Below, piece by piece: positions 1-11,859 of a DNA stretch of 64,000 nucleotides (positions are counted from its first letter, which is position 1; every line of letters starts with the position of its first letter). The stretch spans positions 49,708,001-49,772,000 of the forward strand of contig CM075346.1 of the NCBI GenBank assembly GCA_037693485.1. The letters run 5' to 3'. The DNA comes from Kitagawia praeruptora. Taxonomy: Eukaryota > Streptophyta > Magnoliopsida > Apiales > Apiaceae. The translations under genes were made by a program, and so were the position numbers. Below the pieces are notes generated by a model. The model was not told the origin of the DNA and searched no databases. It saw nothing but the letters and a program-made list of their open reading frames with translations.

Positions 1-2590
1 GAAAAGAAAAGAATTTCAAAAAATCGTAGAAAGTTTTCATGATTGCAAAATATCATACTTAAAATTTACCTCTGAACTATAGAGGTTCATTAGGGAAGAA
101 AAATAATCGTAATCGTATCAAATACTACTTTATCGTACTCTCACGTGTCAAGATATCCTCGCTACTCTGTCCATCATTCTATGGACCTATACTCTTGTTC
201 AATCTTAGAAACACTCACTTTTGGAAAATTTGTTAAACCCCTCAGGTTAAATTTTAGATTTCTCACTTGACATCATTGTTACTGACATTCCACACCACGC
301 TACTAGCTCTTTCATATTCATAATACTAGCACTATCAGGTCGTCATCCCGAGAGTTCGTTAGAAAACCCATTCATCAATCCATTCATAACATTCCTTGCT
401 TCACATTCCATAATTATTTTCCCAATCTTTTCTTTATCAATCACATCTTTGTGATTATCTGATTCTTATTCACTTCTGTTATTTATCTCCACCGTCATCT
501 CATTATTGGGACACCCTTTGCATCTTGTACCTCCCTATTGGTATACCGTCACATGTGCTCAATAAGCATCCATTTTTGGGGTCAAACTTTCCCTTGTTCA
601 ACCATCTAGATTCTCTCTTTCTCGTTCCATGAGTCTTCTTATTACTCAATCAATCTATTCCAAATTTCCTCGAATTCTCCCCACATAAATGGAGTTAATA
701 TGTATGCCATTTATGCTTTCAATTTCAACTTTGCGTTGTGTCCAATAACTCTGCCATGTCAATTTCATACTTTACTTGCTTCATTACTGGGGTTTCTCAG
801 GAGTTCGCATATCTAACTCCATTATTGATCCTCAACTCTATATTCATTTCTATCAGTCACTTGGCTTCCAATTCAACTATAATCACTTTATGAACCATCA
901 TGGCATTATCATTTATTTTCAGCATCATGTCATTCCAAAATTAAACCATCTGAAACAAACCTTGATGATTTCTCTAACTTAGATCCAATACAATCTCTTT
1001 CTGTTTGTCATTCCGACATCTCCACAGTCGTTATCACTTAATTTCTCAGAAGAATCACCACTACATTAATGTAGTCTATTGTTGAATCACCATCGTTTGT
1101 CGTTTACGCAGTACTTTAATAACTAATCATACAGGTTTCATAATTGTCAGATCAAAATCCTCTAGGAAGACAAAATAATCATTATTCCTTATCCATAAGG
1201 AATACTTCCTAAACTTGATGTAGATATTACCTGACGCAGATAAAATTGCAGAAGAGCTTCAAGCATCGCAGCTATGACAGGTTGATGAAATTATTAATCA
1301 TATATATTCAGTAGAGGACTGGAAACTTAACGGTCTACTTAGTCAATTTTGTATCGTGGTTCTGGTTTACCTCAAAATAGGACCTCCTAATGTAGGTAAT
1401 ATGCTTAGGATGATATCTGGAATCGAATGTTTACTTAAACTATTCTTATGGTTGATTCTTGCACACTCATCAGAGGGAATGTAAATTCCTCTCCCACATT
1501 ATGACCTTCCAGGTTCTTCTCGATATCATTCTGTTTCTTTGGTTTGAGCATTTATAATTACTCCTCTATACTTAAAATGTCGGCCACCTCGTTGGCCTTT
1601 CCTGATTATAATAATTTCTTGCAATCAGTTTTTCTGGATCTATTCCAACTCAAATTTTTCTACCTCATTCCCATCACTGTTGGGTGAAAGTACGCTTCCT
1701 TAGACTCTGCTGAAGGAGAAAATATACATCAGTCTTTTCCACAAGTTATTGCCTCCACCTTTCGGTGTGAACTTTATCACAGTTACTCCCAATCATACCT
1801 AGGATATTTCTGTTCTTAGTTCTTTCTTGTTTTAGGATAATCTCAACCTTCATTGGTTCAATCCATACCTCCTCATGGTTTCACACATGCCTTATCTGGC
1901 ATTATTACCAAACTCCCATTTTGAAACTTAGGGTGTTAACTCTTTCTTTGAAAAATCTCTTAGGTCATCCTCATAATTCCTCCTGTATTTTTCTAGGTAC
2001 AGGGTATATCAAAATATCATTAATCAATCCTATAACAATCCCGTCTATGTACTTTCCAAAACTCCTTTCAGTAAATCCTTAAAAGTTATTGTTGCCTTGG
2101 TCAAACCAACTTATATCATCTGAATTCACATTGTCTTTATAAGGGGTAATGCCATCCTTTGTGTATTCCCAGGGTTCATCTTAATTTATGAATATTATAT
2201 CCTCAATTCTATTTTCAAGAAATACTTACATCCTTTAGTTGACAATCAAATCATATCCTTAATAAGGGTCCTTTTTTTCAATCATTCACATCTTGATAAT
2301 CTATAGGTATCTTTGTGCTAACCTTCTCTCCCAAACGGATGTCAATCTACATGGCCTCCTAAAGACAACATATGACTATCTACCTTTCTTACAGAATTTG
2401 GTAATGGTAGCAAGGATGTTCTGGAAGATATTGGTCGTGTTTAACATAAATCTCTTAGTACCTATTGCTTTTATCGAAGATGTTAGTTTCAGACAAAATT
2501 TATGTATCATACTGAACAAACTTTGACCATTTTTATACACTTAGATTGATCATATGTCTCATTCGTAACATATCCATTATATTTATAACA
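1..2590 (-). mobile_element. Decayed Ty3/gypsy retrotransposon remnant
   Basis: No open reading frame longer than about 77 codons is present on either strand and the sequence is AT-rich. The one recognisable trace is on the minus strand at about 1580-1650. It reads like the end of a chromovirus RNase H domain (a KxDC stretch, a stop, then SGKANEVADILS, compared with HPGKANVVADALS in the better copy at 59100-59145). The region therefore appears to be a heavily mutated gypsy internal region, a different copy from the one at 2591-4998, which has its own RNase H trace. I see no LTR boundary, primer site or host gene in it. The assignment of most of this stretch is inference from that short motif and from context. 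Confidence 0.45.
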
Positions 2591-4635
2591 TCCCAACATC
2601 ATGTGTCTCAAATCACCATACTTCTATTCATACTCAGTATCTGGTCAATCATATACACCTGAATCACTTCACTTTATATCAAAAGTTCTCGCGGTTGGCG
2701 CTTGGTTAGAAGCAACCCCGCTTTGTCCTTACATCGCTGGTCTAGTCACTTTGTAATTCTTTGTCACATGGCCCCAAATGGCCGTGCTACAGTATGTGAG
2801 TTTAGGGGTTTGCTAATAGCATTACTTTTCTAGCAATTGTCGGCATGGTGCCTCCTCGCCCATAGTGAATATAATTTATCTGAGATAGGTTACGGTTATC
2901 AATATGCTTTTTCCCACGTACTCTTAAACTTTTTCTTTTTGTATTTGTTCCCTGCTTTCCCTTACATAGCCAATCTTAGGTAACAGAGTAGCATAGGCAC
3001 TCAACTCGAGCACTGGCACTCTTCATTCCTCCCTTTTTCTTGATACCTTTTGATATTTTCAAAATTTTACTCCATATAAATCTTAATCAACTTCTTGGTA
3101 CCGTCTCCGGTCATCTTTCCTTTATTTTTATCTTTTCAAATCCTCTTATCAATTCTTCTGAAAACCTTATCATCTGGAGTCTATCTTTCCTACTTAATGG
3201 CATCCGCCACTACACTAGCTTTCCCTGGGTGAGACAAAATCTCGCAATCATAGTCTTTTATCAGCTCTAACCACCTGCTCTGATGCAAGTTAGGCTCTCC
3301 CTGAATAAAATGTATTGGAGGCTCTTATAGTCAATGTAAACCTCGTACTTCTCTCCATACAATTAGTGCCTCCAATCTTTAAAGCAAAATTATCGCTGCA
3401 AGTTCTAGATCATGGGTAGGGTATCGAATCTCGTAATCCCTCAGTTGTCTTGACGTATACGCGATTACTCTTCCATGTTGCATAAGCACACATCCTAATC
3501 CTTTAGGCGAAGCATCACTGAAATCACATAGTTATCAGGCGATGCCAACACAGGGTCATTACCAATTTCATCTTTTAGCTCTAGGAAGATTTTTTCACAT
3601 TTTCCTGTCCATTCAGACTTCTTAGTCTTACAAATAAGTCGGGTTACGGGACTGCAATCTTTGTAAAGTCCTGAACAAATCTTTGGTAATACCTTGTGAA
3701 TCTTATAAATTTCTCACCTCTGTTGGTGTGGTTGGCCTTTCCCAATTGAAACTGCCTTTAACTCATTGGGGTTAACCAACACTACTCACTGTTGATCGCA
3801 TGTCCTAATAACTGAACTCCATTTTACCAGAATTTATACTTCGAGAACTTGGCAGACACCTGCTCCTTTAGGTTTCATCTTTAAAACATTTTCCATTACC
3901 TCTTAATAACTGATTGTATTACTTGATCCATTTATGATTCAGCATCGGAGTAAACTTAATGTAACTACTATAATCCATTCAAGGGAAAGAAGGAATTTAA
4001 TATTCCTAAGAATCACATGCATCTATTGTTTGTGGTTCATCATTTCTCTGAGTTGAAATAAACCTATACTTAGTCCCTGACAGTAGTCTTATTACGAGTT
4101 TATCATAGACTCACTGGTCATTTCCTCTAGTAGGTTCTGAGATCATCGTCTCGCTTACTACTTCCTTATATAACTTTATCCAATCATGCCATAACTTCCC
4201 AATATCTTTACTTTCTAAGCTGATCCATTCATAAAATGAACATTTCCCTGAATCAAACCACCTCATCAATCTCAATTTGACTTCATAAATTATAACCTAT
4301 GAAATCTACCTTCTCATGGTGAATTACCATTGACAATATTCACATTAATCCATTTATCAAATGATATGGCCTTGTTGCCTCTATCTCAAATGCTCCTGGA
4401 GACTCTGTTTCCCGTCCTTTATCGATGTCTTTGATAATCATGTACCACTCTAACTCTTTTCTCATTAATCTGAAGGTCTCTAAGGATCTTTATATATCCC
4501 AATATAAGACCTCAAGTAATCCTTCCAATCGGTCTTACTTGCTGGTACTACATCCGGTAGTCCGGCTATGAATCCAATATGAATTTTTAGTTCTCCTAAT
4601 AATATCTCGATTCTTTACGCTCACTTCTCCGAGCC

Positions 4636-4848
4636 CTATCCCTTAGCTCTTACAGTCTCTCTAGCTGCAGCCCTCATTTCCTCAAGGGTAAACTCCTTAT
4701 CCTTAACGGGATTCTCCTCCTTAGATGGAACCTTCTCCGGGACCTCAGTAGGATGCTCTATCGAATCTAAAAACCAATCGCCAGCATAAAATAATGCATC
4801 ACCGTGCTGCGGCTCGTAAGCCTCAAGGTCTGCCGCCTTACTCATCAA
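4636..4848 (-). pseudogene. Remnant of the extra ORF upstream of gag (old chromovirus)
   Basis: This is a 70-codon open frame about 140 bp inside the primer site of the left old chromovirus, in the position where the Tekay element at 49876 has its extra acidic ORF (54694-55629). It begins MMSKAADLEAYEPQHGDAL. A diverged, stop-containing version lies at 39926-40130 (KATDLEAYE...). The Tekay copy reads SDIFDPEEYERQHDEA at the same place. The pattern D-x-E-x-YE-x-QH-x-x-A is shared. I do not recognise a domain. The frame is Glu/Lys-rich and ends with ARETVRAKG. Here an ATG-AGT-AAG precedes the conserved GCG-GCA-GAC; in the other two copies that ATG is absent. Confidence 0.55.
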
Positions 4849-4984
4849 TACGATATCGAGCTAAGTTACTATCATGATACTTAAGAGTTCCCGTAAGGGT
4901 TTTAGTTGAACTTGGCAAGAGTTCTTATTATCTTAGTGAATTTATTATTATAACGTCGCATCATCTCTGCGATATATAACTCTC

Positions 4985-4996
4985 GCTCTGATACCA
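4985..4996 (-). other. Primer binding site (initiator tRNA-Met), old chromovirus
   Basis: The minus strand reads TGGTATCAGAGC, complementary to the 3' end of plant initiator tRNA-Met. It lies 4 bases inside the LTR end at 5001, the same spacing as in the Tekay element at 54540. Confidence 0.85.
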
Positions 4997-5000
4997 TTTC

Positions 5001-5162
5001 TATAACAGCCCCAGATCCGGGGTCGTCGGAGATCCGATCGTTACGGTCTCAATTCCATCAATAATACTCGACTTGAATCAAAATAAATAAATAGTATGCT
5101 ATGACCCCACAATAATATCACATCACACAACCAGTTATAGTCCCAGAGATGAAATTGAAATA
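5001..5162 (-). repeat. Terminal fragment of an old chromovirus LTR
   Basis: The reverse complement matches the last ~160 bp of the 5' LTR ending at 54535. Shared parts include the GC-rich terminal block (CCGGATCTGGGG), the AACCGTAACGA-like stretch, GACCCCACAATAAT, and AGTCCCAGAGATGAAATTGAAAT (all on the plus strand here). It is interrupted at 5163 by the LTR of another element, so only the U5 end remains. Confidence 0.75.
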
Positions 5163-7851
5163 TGTCACAGCCCCAGATCCGGGATTAGGAATTCGGGTCG
5201 TCATACTCAAATTCCCATTTTAGCACACACATTTGTTTTTAAAATATTTTATTACCATTTAACTCACACAAATGACCCCACACAAATTTCAAGACACACA
5301 CACACCGGTCATATGCTTAGAGAACAACATCCATAATAATAACAGTTTAAAGTTAAGCAGTTATTACAACCCAGAATCTTATTTAAGAACATTGTTGAAT
5401 AATGCTTCTACAGGAAGCATTTCAACAACCAAAAGTTTATTTCTCAACTTACACACTTAATACACATAAGTCTACCAACACCCATCTGTGTATCAGCTAC
5501 CTCAGGGATAGGCGCCAGCACTCTCTCAAAAGGTCGTCTTTCCCTTACCCTCTTGCGGGGTGTAGTGCGGAGTATCGACATTTGACCTAGCTGTTATATA
5601 CATAAGTAGCAAGAGTGAGCTATAATAGCTCAGCAAGATAAATTTTTGTGTAAACTAGCATCAATGAAAGTATATATATGTTAATAAACAGAAAACCCAT
5701 CATAATCCTTAAGAAAAGAATTAATTCTTACTTATTAAATACACCATCCATTTTTCTTTGTGAGAAAAGAAATATAAAACAATATAATATCAGTTTCTCT
5801 TCTAATATAATATAATATCAGTTTCTCTTCTATAACAAGATAATAATCAATACATCATCTCAGTATAATATCTCAAGATAATATAACATTTGAAATAAAT
5901 CTCTCAATATAATCTTTCCATTTCCTTTTATACAACAATTATATAAATATAATATAAAATCAGTTTCTCTTCAATCCATAAAAATAATTCCATAATTTCA
6001 TACCATTTCCTTTTTAGAATGCAAATCTGAAACCATTATTAATTCTTTCTTTAAAAGTTTTTGGGATATCCACTTTCGCCTGATACGTTAGGACGATGAT
6101 CAGTCGCCTAATCGTACCTGCTTCTTGTTTACTACTAGTAGAAGGAATGTCAAACATCCCCAGAGGAAGGTTCTCCAATACATCCTCCTGGAGGAAGGTT
6201 CTCCACTACATCCTCCATCGGCAACACATGGGCCGGAATAAAATAATGAGGAAGGTTCTCCACTACATCCTCATAAAATGATGGTTGCTGGACTGTGCTA
6301 AACACAGCCACTTACGCAAGTATGTTGTAATCCCCCTTTTTGAAAAATCATTATTCCATTTATAAAACACCATTCCATATTTTCCATTTTCCATTTCCAT
6401 TTCCATTCACATATATTATTTCCACTTCCATTTCCATATATCATCATCTTTAAAATATATATACATAGTAATACATTGATTATGACTCAGACATCTCTTC
6501 CATATTTAATAAAATCAAATATTCTATTAAATACATAAACTATTCCTTTTACCTTTAAATTATTAAATAATATTTATTAAATCACAAATGTTTAAAGATT
6601 ATAAATAAAAGAAGATTATAAACCATATAACCCTAGATAACAACTGATACCATTCTTTTCCATATCTTTTGATGCCATAAAATATATTAACTCCATTCAT
6701 ATTCATATCCATATCCACAATCCATATATGTAATCCGTATCATATATTGATATTAGATTCATATGTTATCTAGTAAAACCACTTTTCTTTAACATAATCA
6801 AATTATCAAAATAAGGGTAAAGGAAATCTTGCCTCGATCTCTAAATCCCAAAAGAAATGATCCGGTGTTCGTCTCGAGTATCTTCCTTGGAATGAGTAAA
6901 AGCCTTAATACACCTTGTATAACCTTTATACCACCTTAGTATAGCTTAGATCCACATTTTGGCCTCTTCATAAGCTTTGATTTGAGTTATAGATCACCAA
7001 AAACAAAGCTTCCTAGCTATGGTTTTGATCCCGTTTTTCCCACTGGACAGAAACTGGACAGATTTGTTTCCCCAACTTTGAACATGGATTTCACTAGGCT
7101 ATACTACTTTGTTGGCCATGAAATTTTGAACAAACCTTACACATGGAGTGGCGAAGTTATTGTTAAAATTTGGTGATTTGATCGTGGATAGAAATGGAGA
7201 TATGAATTTTTCTTTCATTGTTGGTCCTGCTGGGCAGTTTTGAAGAGCTTGAGTTTCTTTGGTTTTCTTTGCTTTTTCTTCAATAAAATCTATCTAATAC
7301 TCTTATATTTCAACCTCATCTCTTTTAATGTTTTTTGATCATCCATTGGAGCCAAGTGTTGATGGTCCATTAGTCCACTTGTTGATCTTAAAACACATTA
7401 CTCCATTTTTTTGGTGTTTTACCACCTTATCCTTGCCCTTTCATGATTCCTTCCACCAATACACTTGCCCTTGGATTTTAATCAATTAAGTCAATTAAAT
7501 TAGCTCCTTGCTTGGGTTGGGCCGAATTTGGGCCTTTGCTATTGTTCTAGGGCTTTTTGTTTGGGCTTCGTTCAAAGTTCTCTCGTCATTTGATTCATCG
7601 ATTGATTTCCGTGATCATCTCAGTGGTTTCTCCTTTGTAAATTCCTTGGATATATAATATCCTCTCCCACATCATAAATTAGTGTGCTAGGGTGATTCTA
7701 ATCCTCAAGTAGGTATTAGATCCAATATCCTTGGTATATTCTCTTTTTCTCAGAAGTTGCTCTTCCGGTTATCTCTCGGGTTCTCAAGCATTCTCAAACT
7801 CATTTAACAATCGAAACTCCCTTGGCATTTCCTTGACTTGATCACTCCTTG
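5163..7851 (-). repeat. LTR 1 of the three-LTR chromovirus, first segment
   Basis: It begins TGTCACAGCCCCAGATCC (the U5 end read on the opposite strand) and matches LTR 2 (from 27814) and LTR 3 (from 33488) almost base for base. LTR 1 is split into three segments: 5163-7851, 12182-12410 and 25085-25158. The inserts are a CACTA element and a Sirevirus. With these and their target duplications removed it is about 2.98 kb, matching the 3.02 kb of LTR 2. The short open frames inside (for example 5402-5590 and 6096-6281) recur in all three LTRs with stops and substitutions. I do not consider them genes. Confidence 0.85.
6163..6272. repeat. Three 25-bp quasi-palindromic repeats in LTR 1
   Basis: The unit GAGGAAGGTTCTCCACTACATCCTC occurs at 6163-6187 (one mismatch), 6191-6215 and 6248-6272. 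Its ends are inverted (GAGGAAG / CATCCTC), so each unit can form a short hairpin. The same triplet occurs in LTR 2 (28847-28956) and LTR 3 (34488-34597). Confidence 0.8.
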
Positions 7852-8691
7852 CACTACACCATAGATTGGCTATTGCAACCAGACTTGTTAAAAAGCGTTG
7901 CTATTTCTTGACAAGTTTTTACAAAATTAGACATATTGTAATGCTTTTCAAAACCGTTACAATTGAAGTGAAAAACCGTTACATATTGTAAAATTTGCTA
8001 TCTATTGCAATGGTTTTTTAAGGCGTTGCTGTAGACATCACTGTTGGGCCTCAAAATTGGCGGGCTTCTTAAAATTTGATGAAAAAAATGCGGCTTCTGA
8101 AAATTTGTTTTGCCGGGCTTATGTGAAAAATAATAAAACAAATGAAAATAAGAAAGAGGCACAAACACTTATTTCCCCCAACACAAACTCTCAAACACTT
8201 TGTCGACAATCTCTCTGTTTCTCTAGTACTCGCGCGAGCTCTCTCTCTCTCAAACATGAATTGAAGAACAAATCGAAGACTTGGTGTTTGAATACTTTCA
8301 AACTCTCAACTTGGTGTTTGAACCCTGATTAATTTTGGGTTTTTTTGTTTTTATAAGAGTACTAATTTGGGTTTGGATTTTATTGTGAATACTGTGTTTT
8401 TATGTGAAAATGTTATGCTTTATGTGAAAATATTGGATTGGTTTAGTTGTGTGTTTATGTACAGTTCTTCATCTGGACAATTAGGTCATCTGTTCTTCAT
8501 CTTTCTGTTGCTTCGATTCAATTTGTAAGTATCTCTTTTTCAATTGGGGTTTTTATTTAGGGTTTTTAATTTGGGCCATCTGTTCTTCACTTGCTGGGTT
8601 TGATTTGTTTGACCAATTAATCTAATTCATCTGGATTTAAGAAGGTTTTTATTGTATAGTTTAATACAATATTAAATTAAACTAATTGAAG

Positions 8692-9087
8692 CTGAGGCAT
8701 CGTCTGAGGGACCTGAAGCTCGAGCTGTTGGGTCACCAAAGGCTTGTGCCACGAGGTTTCCGACTATGGTATCTCAAGACTTGCTCTTTGTGTGGCCTGA
8801 TGAAAAAGGGTGGGAAAGAGCTAATGCCACCAAACCTCCAATGTAAGCATTCTACTAATTAAAAATTTTAAGTATGCTATTTGATAATGATAGTTTGGTT
8901 GAATCCTAGTGTACTGTATTTTACTGATGTGCTGCTGGCTTTATTGGAAATGCTTATCAGGTTGCCTGCTGACTTTGATAAACCAGAATTCTCAACTGTG
9001 ACAATTCAGCGTGATTTGTTTTATGGCTACGATACCCTGATGGAGAATGTTTCAGATCCTTCCCACATCGATTTTGCGCATCACAAG
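8692..9087 (+). pseudogene. PAO: Captured fragment of pheophorbide a oxygenase (two exons and an intron)
   Basis: Two exon-like blocks, 8692-8842 and 8961-9087, are separated by a 118-bp intron with GT...AG ends. They read ...SSEGPEARAVGSPKACATRF...VSQDLLFVWPDEKGWERAN, then LPADFDKPEFSTVTIQRDLF...ENVSDPSHIDFAHHK. From memory of the family these match pheophorbide a oxygenase (ACD1), the Rieske-type monooxygenase of the chloroplast envelope that opens the chlorophyll ring during leaf senescence. A Met codon is split across the intron (AT|G), which supports a genomic rather than cDNA origin. The fragment covers part of the Rieske-to-mononuclear-iron linker only, without start or end. It is a passenger in the CACTA element, not a functional gene. 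A donor-like GT follows the second block. Confidence 0.85.
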
Positions 9088-10052
9088 GTCATTCTAATTA
9101 TATGATTATACTTTTAAGTGTGATTGTACTTATTGAGAATAGACTTCTTTAATTTTGTTACTTTTATGCATGGAGAGACAAATGCATCAACTTAGGTAGT
9201 GTAATGCTTTTACTTGAGTATTTAAAAGCTCTTAATAAATCAAAAAACTGAATACTGTCAAATGGGTAACTACAGCAAATAAATCAAACCCAGCAATAAA
9301 ACAAATCAAACCCAATTTATTTAATACATCAATTAGTTTGCAGAGTTCTTGAAGAAAGAATCACTTTTATATATAAGAGTGTTCCGACATATCGTGTGTT
9401 CTAATATTTAACCTCTGCTGCTAGGCATGCCAACTGCCCAGGGACTTAATGTGTAATTGAAATCTGATTTTCAGGATTTTATTTGTATTTCTTACAATTA
9501 CCTCTTCGATAATTTAAAGTAGTTTCACATAGACCTCATTATCACATAGATTCGAGATTTCAAAATTTATATAGAACAATAATATTATCAAACCTTAAGA
9601 TATATTGATGTTTCAGTACATGAGTTTCTGAGTTATGATGACATAGATTTTGAATATTTTGAAGATACATGTAGTTTTCTATAGTTATACTCATATCTGT
9701 GGGTCTCAAAATTTATCCATTGGATCAATTTAAAGTAATGCAGGATCAATAAAATTAGATATTAGATGTATGCAATAATCCCACAATCTAATGTATAAAC
9801 ACAGTATTTTAGCTTGATGCTAGTATGCTGTTGAGATTTGTTGTCTAATGCCTAATCGTTCATGGAGAGGACTATATATTGTTTGTACCAATACTCGTGT
9901 TTTTGCAATTTGCATTTTATTCTTATAACTCTGTCATTTGGAGGTTAACTTCTGCATCTGGTCCATATATATGTATGTTCTAGCAGTAAAGCCCGTTTTA
10001 AGAAAATATATAAATGCAATCTCTAACTTTGCTCATTTGTGTCACTATCCAG

Positions 10053-10103
10053 GATTGCCTTGAGTTGTTGAACAATCTTCTACGGAATAATACATCTAAT
10101 CAG
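10053..10103 (+). pseudogene. Captured exon of a p115/Uso1-like vesicle tethering gene
   Basis: This 51-bp block has AG immediately before it and GT after it. It encodes DCLELLNNLLRNNTSNQ in one open frame. That matches my memory of the armadillo-repeat head of p115/Uso1 proteins (plant golgin candidate 6/MAG4), where a D-C-L-x-L-L-x-N-L-L-x-N-x-x-S-N-Q motif is conserved. Only this exon can be recognised. It lies about 970 bp after the PAO piece and comes from an unrelated gene, so the CACTA element captured sequence more than once. The short length limits certainty. Confidence 0.6.
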
Positions 10104-11050
10104 GTCTGCAAGTTTATTCTTACTAATATGTGAACATAGGATGATAGCATTAGAAATCATTAATTTGCCAGAATACGTTTATCTTGCCTCCCAGCATAAC
10201 GTGTACAACACATTCCAATTCCGCACCTACATTTATACATTTAAATTCTTCCTTTTTGAAAGATCAAGTAATCAAACAACTTTTCACTGACGCAGATCTC
10301 TTTTATAAAGAATCTGTAGGACGCTGCAGTACAGAGTGTTCATAAATTTTTATTGGTTTAAATTACACATTTTATTCATTAGATAGAAGTAAGAACAGTA
10401 AGCTACTATTTTGTTATTGTGATTCAGCATGTGTTTATAATATGGAGCTAGTTCAGGTTTGTCAATTATAGCTTGAGCTGTGAACACATAAATATGCTAC
10501 CCCTTCAGCAAAATTTATAATTTTCACATTAATTTTGATCCAGCAACCTCTTGTAGGCTTGTCAGTAGTAATTAGAGCAAATCTAGATAGTCTCTTTAAT
10601 ATGTTGGCCATCCGTCGAACAGATAACTAATGTAAGCTTTTTATGTTATTAAATTTTGTTCTTGGCAATAAGTTTAGATGTTTGCTTGCTGTGCATTAGG
10701 TTATCTGTTGGAATTCCTGAATCATTGTAATAAAATAAAAAAGTATTAAGGGTAATACACTTTTGTGCGGGAACCTTGTACATCATGGAGGACTTGAAAT
10801 CTAGCTCTAGATAGGCATGGTGAACAAGCAATATAATAGAACCTTAGGAGTAGTTTTTACTTTTTATGGAAAATCATATACCATACACATGTTGATTTAC
10901 AACGGGACCCAAGTGCAAAGGTTTTTGTTGCAAGGTTATGCTTATGTTGAACTTAAATATTAAAATTGTCATGTTTAAACCCAAATATCGAGGATAAACA
11001 ACCCCTGTTAGGATTTAAGGTCTCTTTATGTTTTATTGTTTTTTCAACAG

Positions 11051-11430
11051 ATTGTCTATAATATGTCTTGGCAGTTAATTACGAACTGCACTTGCAGAAA
11101 AACAAAGAACAAGAGATCTGGACAAAGGAAAAAGACAATGTAGGTATATTGTTTTTGAGAAACTATTTTTGTAATGATTACCAGGAAACAGATTTTTGAT
11201 TATAGATCTTTTACTACGCATAATATTATGTATATATTGTCTGACTTGCTACTTGAGATAATATCATGTATCTTGTTTGCCTGATTTCAGACCATTTTTT
11301 ATAGATGTGATGGTTGAAGATTTAAGTAATACTTCTTTTCTTATTGCAGGAGCAGCATGCTCAAAAGTTGGAAGCACTGAGTTGCTAGAAAAAGCTGCTA
11401 GTATCATTCATGCAACCTGCAAGTAAATGG
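11051..11430 (+). pseudogene. Captured exon pair of unknown coiled-coil-like gene
   Basis: Two exon-like blocks are visible. The first (11051-11139) is preceded by TTTTTTCAACAG and followed by GTAGGT. It reads in one frame ELHLQKNKEQEIWTKEKDN after an upstream stop. The second begins at 11350 after TTATTGCAG and reads EQHAQKLEALSC, then a stop. Joined, the frame would continue with a charged, heptad-like composition typical of coiled coils. I cannot name the source gene. A downstream stretch (about 11500-11560) reads as acidic Asp/Glu-rich codons ending in TGA and may belong to the same capture. Confidence is low because this rests on splice-like borders and composition. Confidence 0.4.
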
Positions 11431-11751
11431 TGAACTAGAAACTGAAAAGAATTTGGGAAAAAATAGCTGAGGAGAATCCACTATGAAAATCAATGTTGAA
11501 GAATTGTGAGATAAATCTGTCGAGGATGGAGATAAGGCAGATGAAGATGCAGATGCTTGACTTGGAGCATTTTCATTTAATTTATATCTATGCTTTTGGT
11601 GAATATTGTAAACTTTAATTGTACCACGTCTATGTCGTCGTTTGATTCCATTTAGTTAGACGTTGAATGGCTATGTAGACCATGTATGAAATACCATGTT
11701 AATGGTGGATTTCTATATGAACAAATGGGTCATGTCCATTTTTTTTTAAAG

Positions 11752-11859
11752 AAAAGCATTGCTATTGCCTCATAATGTGTTGCCATTTATTGTTAATTCC
11801 TTACTAAAAGCATTGCTATTGCCTCATAATGTGTTGCCATTTATTGTTAATTCCTTACT
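11752..11859. repeat. 54-bp tandem duplication in the CACTA sub-terminal region
   Basis: The unit AAAAGCATTGCTATTGCCTC... (54 bp) occurs at 11752-11805 and again, without visible change, at 11806-11859. A third partial copy begins at 11860. Each unit carries the TTGCTATTG sub-terminal motif. Confidence 0.85.

Larger units (their letters stand above)
2591..5000 (-). mobile_element. Decayed internal region of an old chromovirus (left copy)
   Basis: Read on the minus strand, this runs from a primer binding site (4985-4996) through an extra-ORF remnant (4636-4848) to reverse transcriptase/RNase H traces at about 3180-3860. The traces include a KFSK...FW...VQLLGH stretch, a TRLICKTKKSEWTGKCEK stretch, WRHYL-GEKYEVYIDYKSL, and SHPGKASVVADA. 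Many stops and frameshifts interrupt them. It is clearly related to the plus-strand region 39731-42393. For example, the block at 2690-2830 is the reverse complement of a block at 42110-42280, and both lack gag, protease and most of integrase. It is an old, non-coding copy of the same family. Confidence 0.7.

Noticed and set aside
4985..4996. tRNA gene suggested by the tRNA-Met-like 12-mer at several places
   Set aside because: Only the 12-base complement to the tRNA 3' end is present, always next to an LTR end. No cloverleaf can be formed.
6163..6272. Regularly spaced direct repeats resembling a small CRISPR array
   Set aside because: The units are unevenly spaced, only three in number, lie in a plant retrotransposon LTR, and recur in each LTR. 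There is no cas gene or bacterial context.
8057..8332. 91-codon plus-strand ORF at the left of the CACTA element
   Set aside because: The translation is low-complexity (Ser/Lys/Asn-rich), the stretch reads like a pyrimidine-rich untranslated leader, and an opposite-strand ORF overlaps it. No supporting motif.
8692..9087. Functional PAO gene
   Set aside because: Only two partial exons are present, inside CACTA terminal repeats, with unrelated exons following. There is no start, Rieske cluster or C-terminal part.
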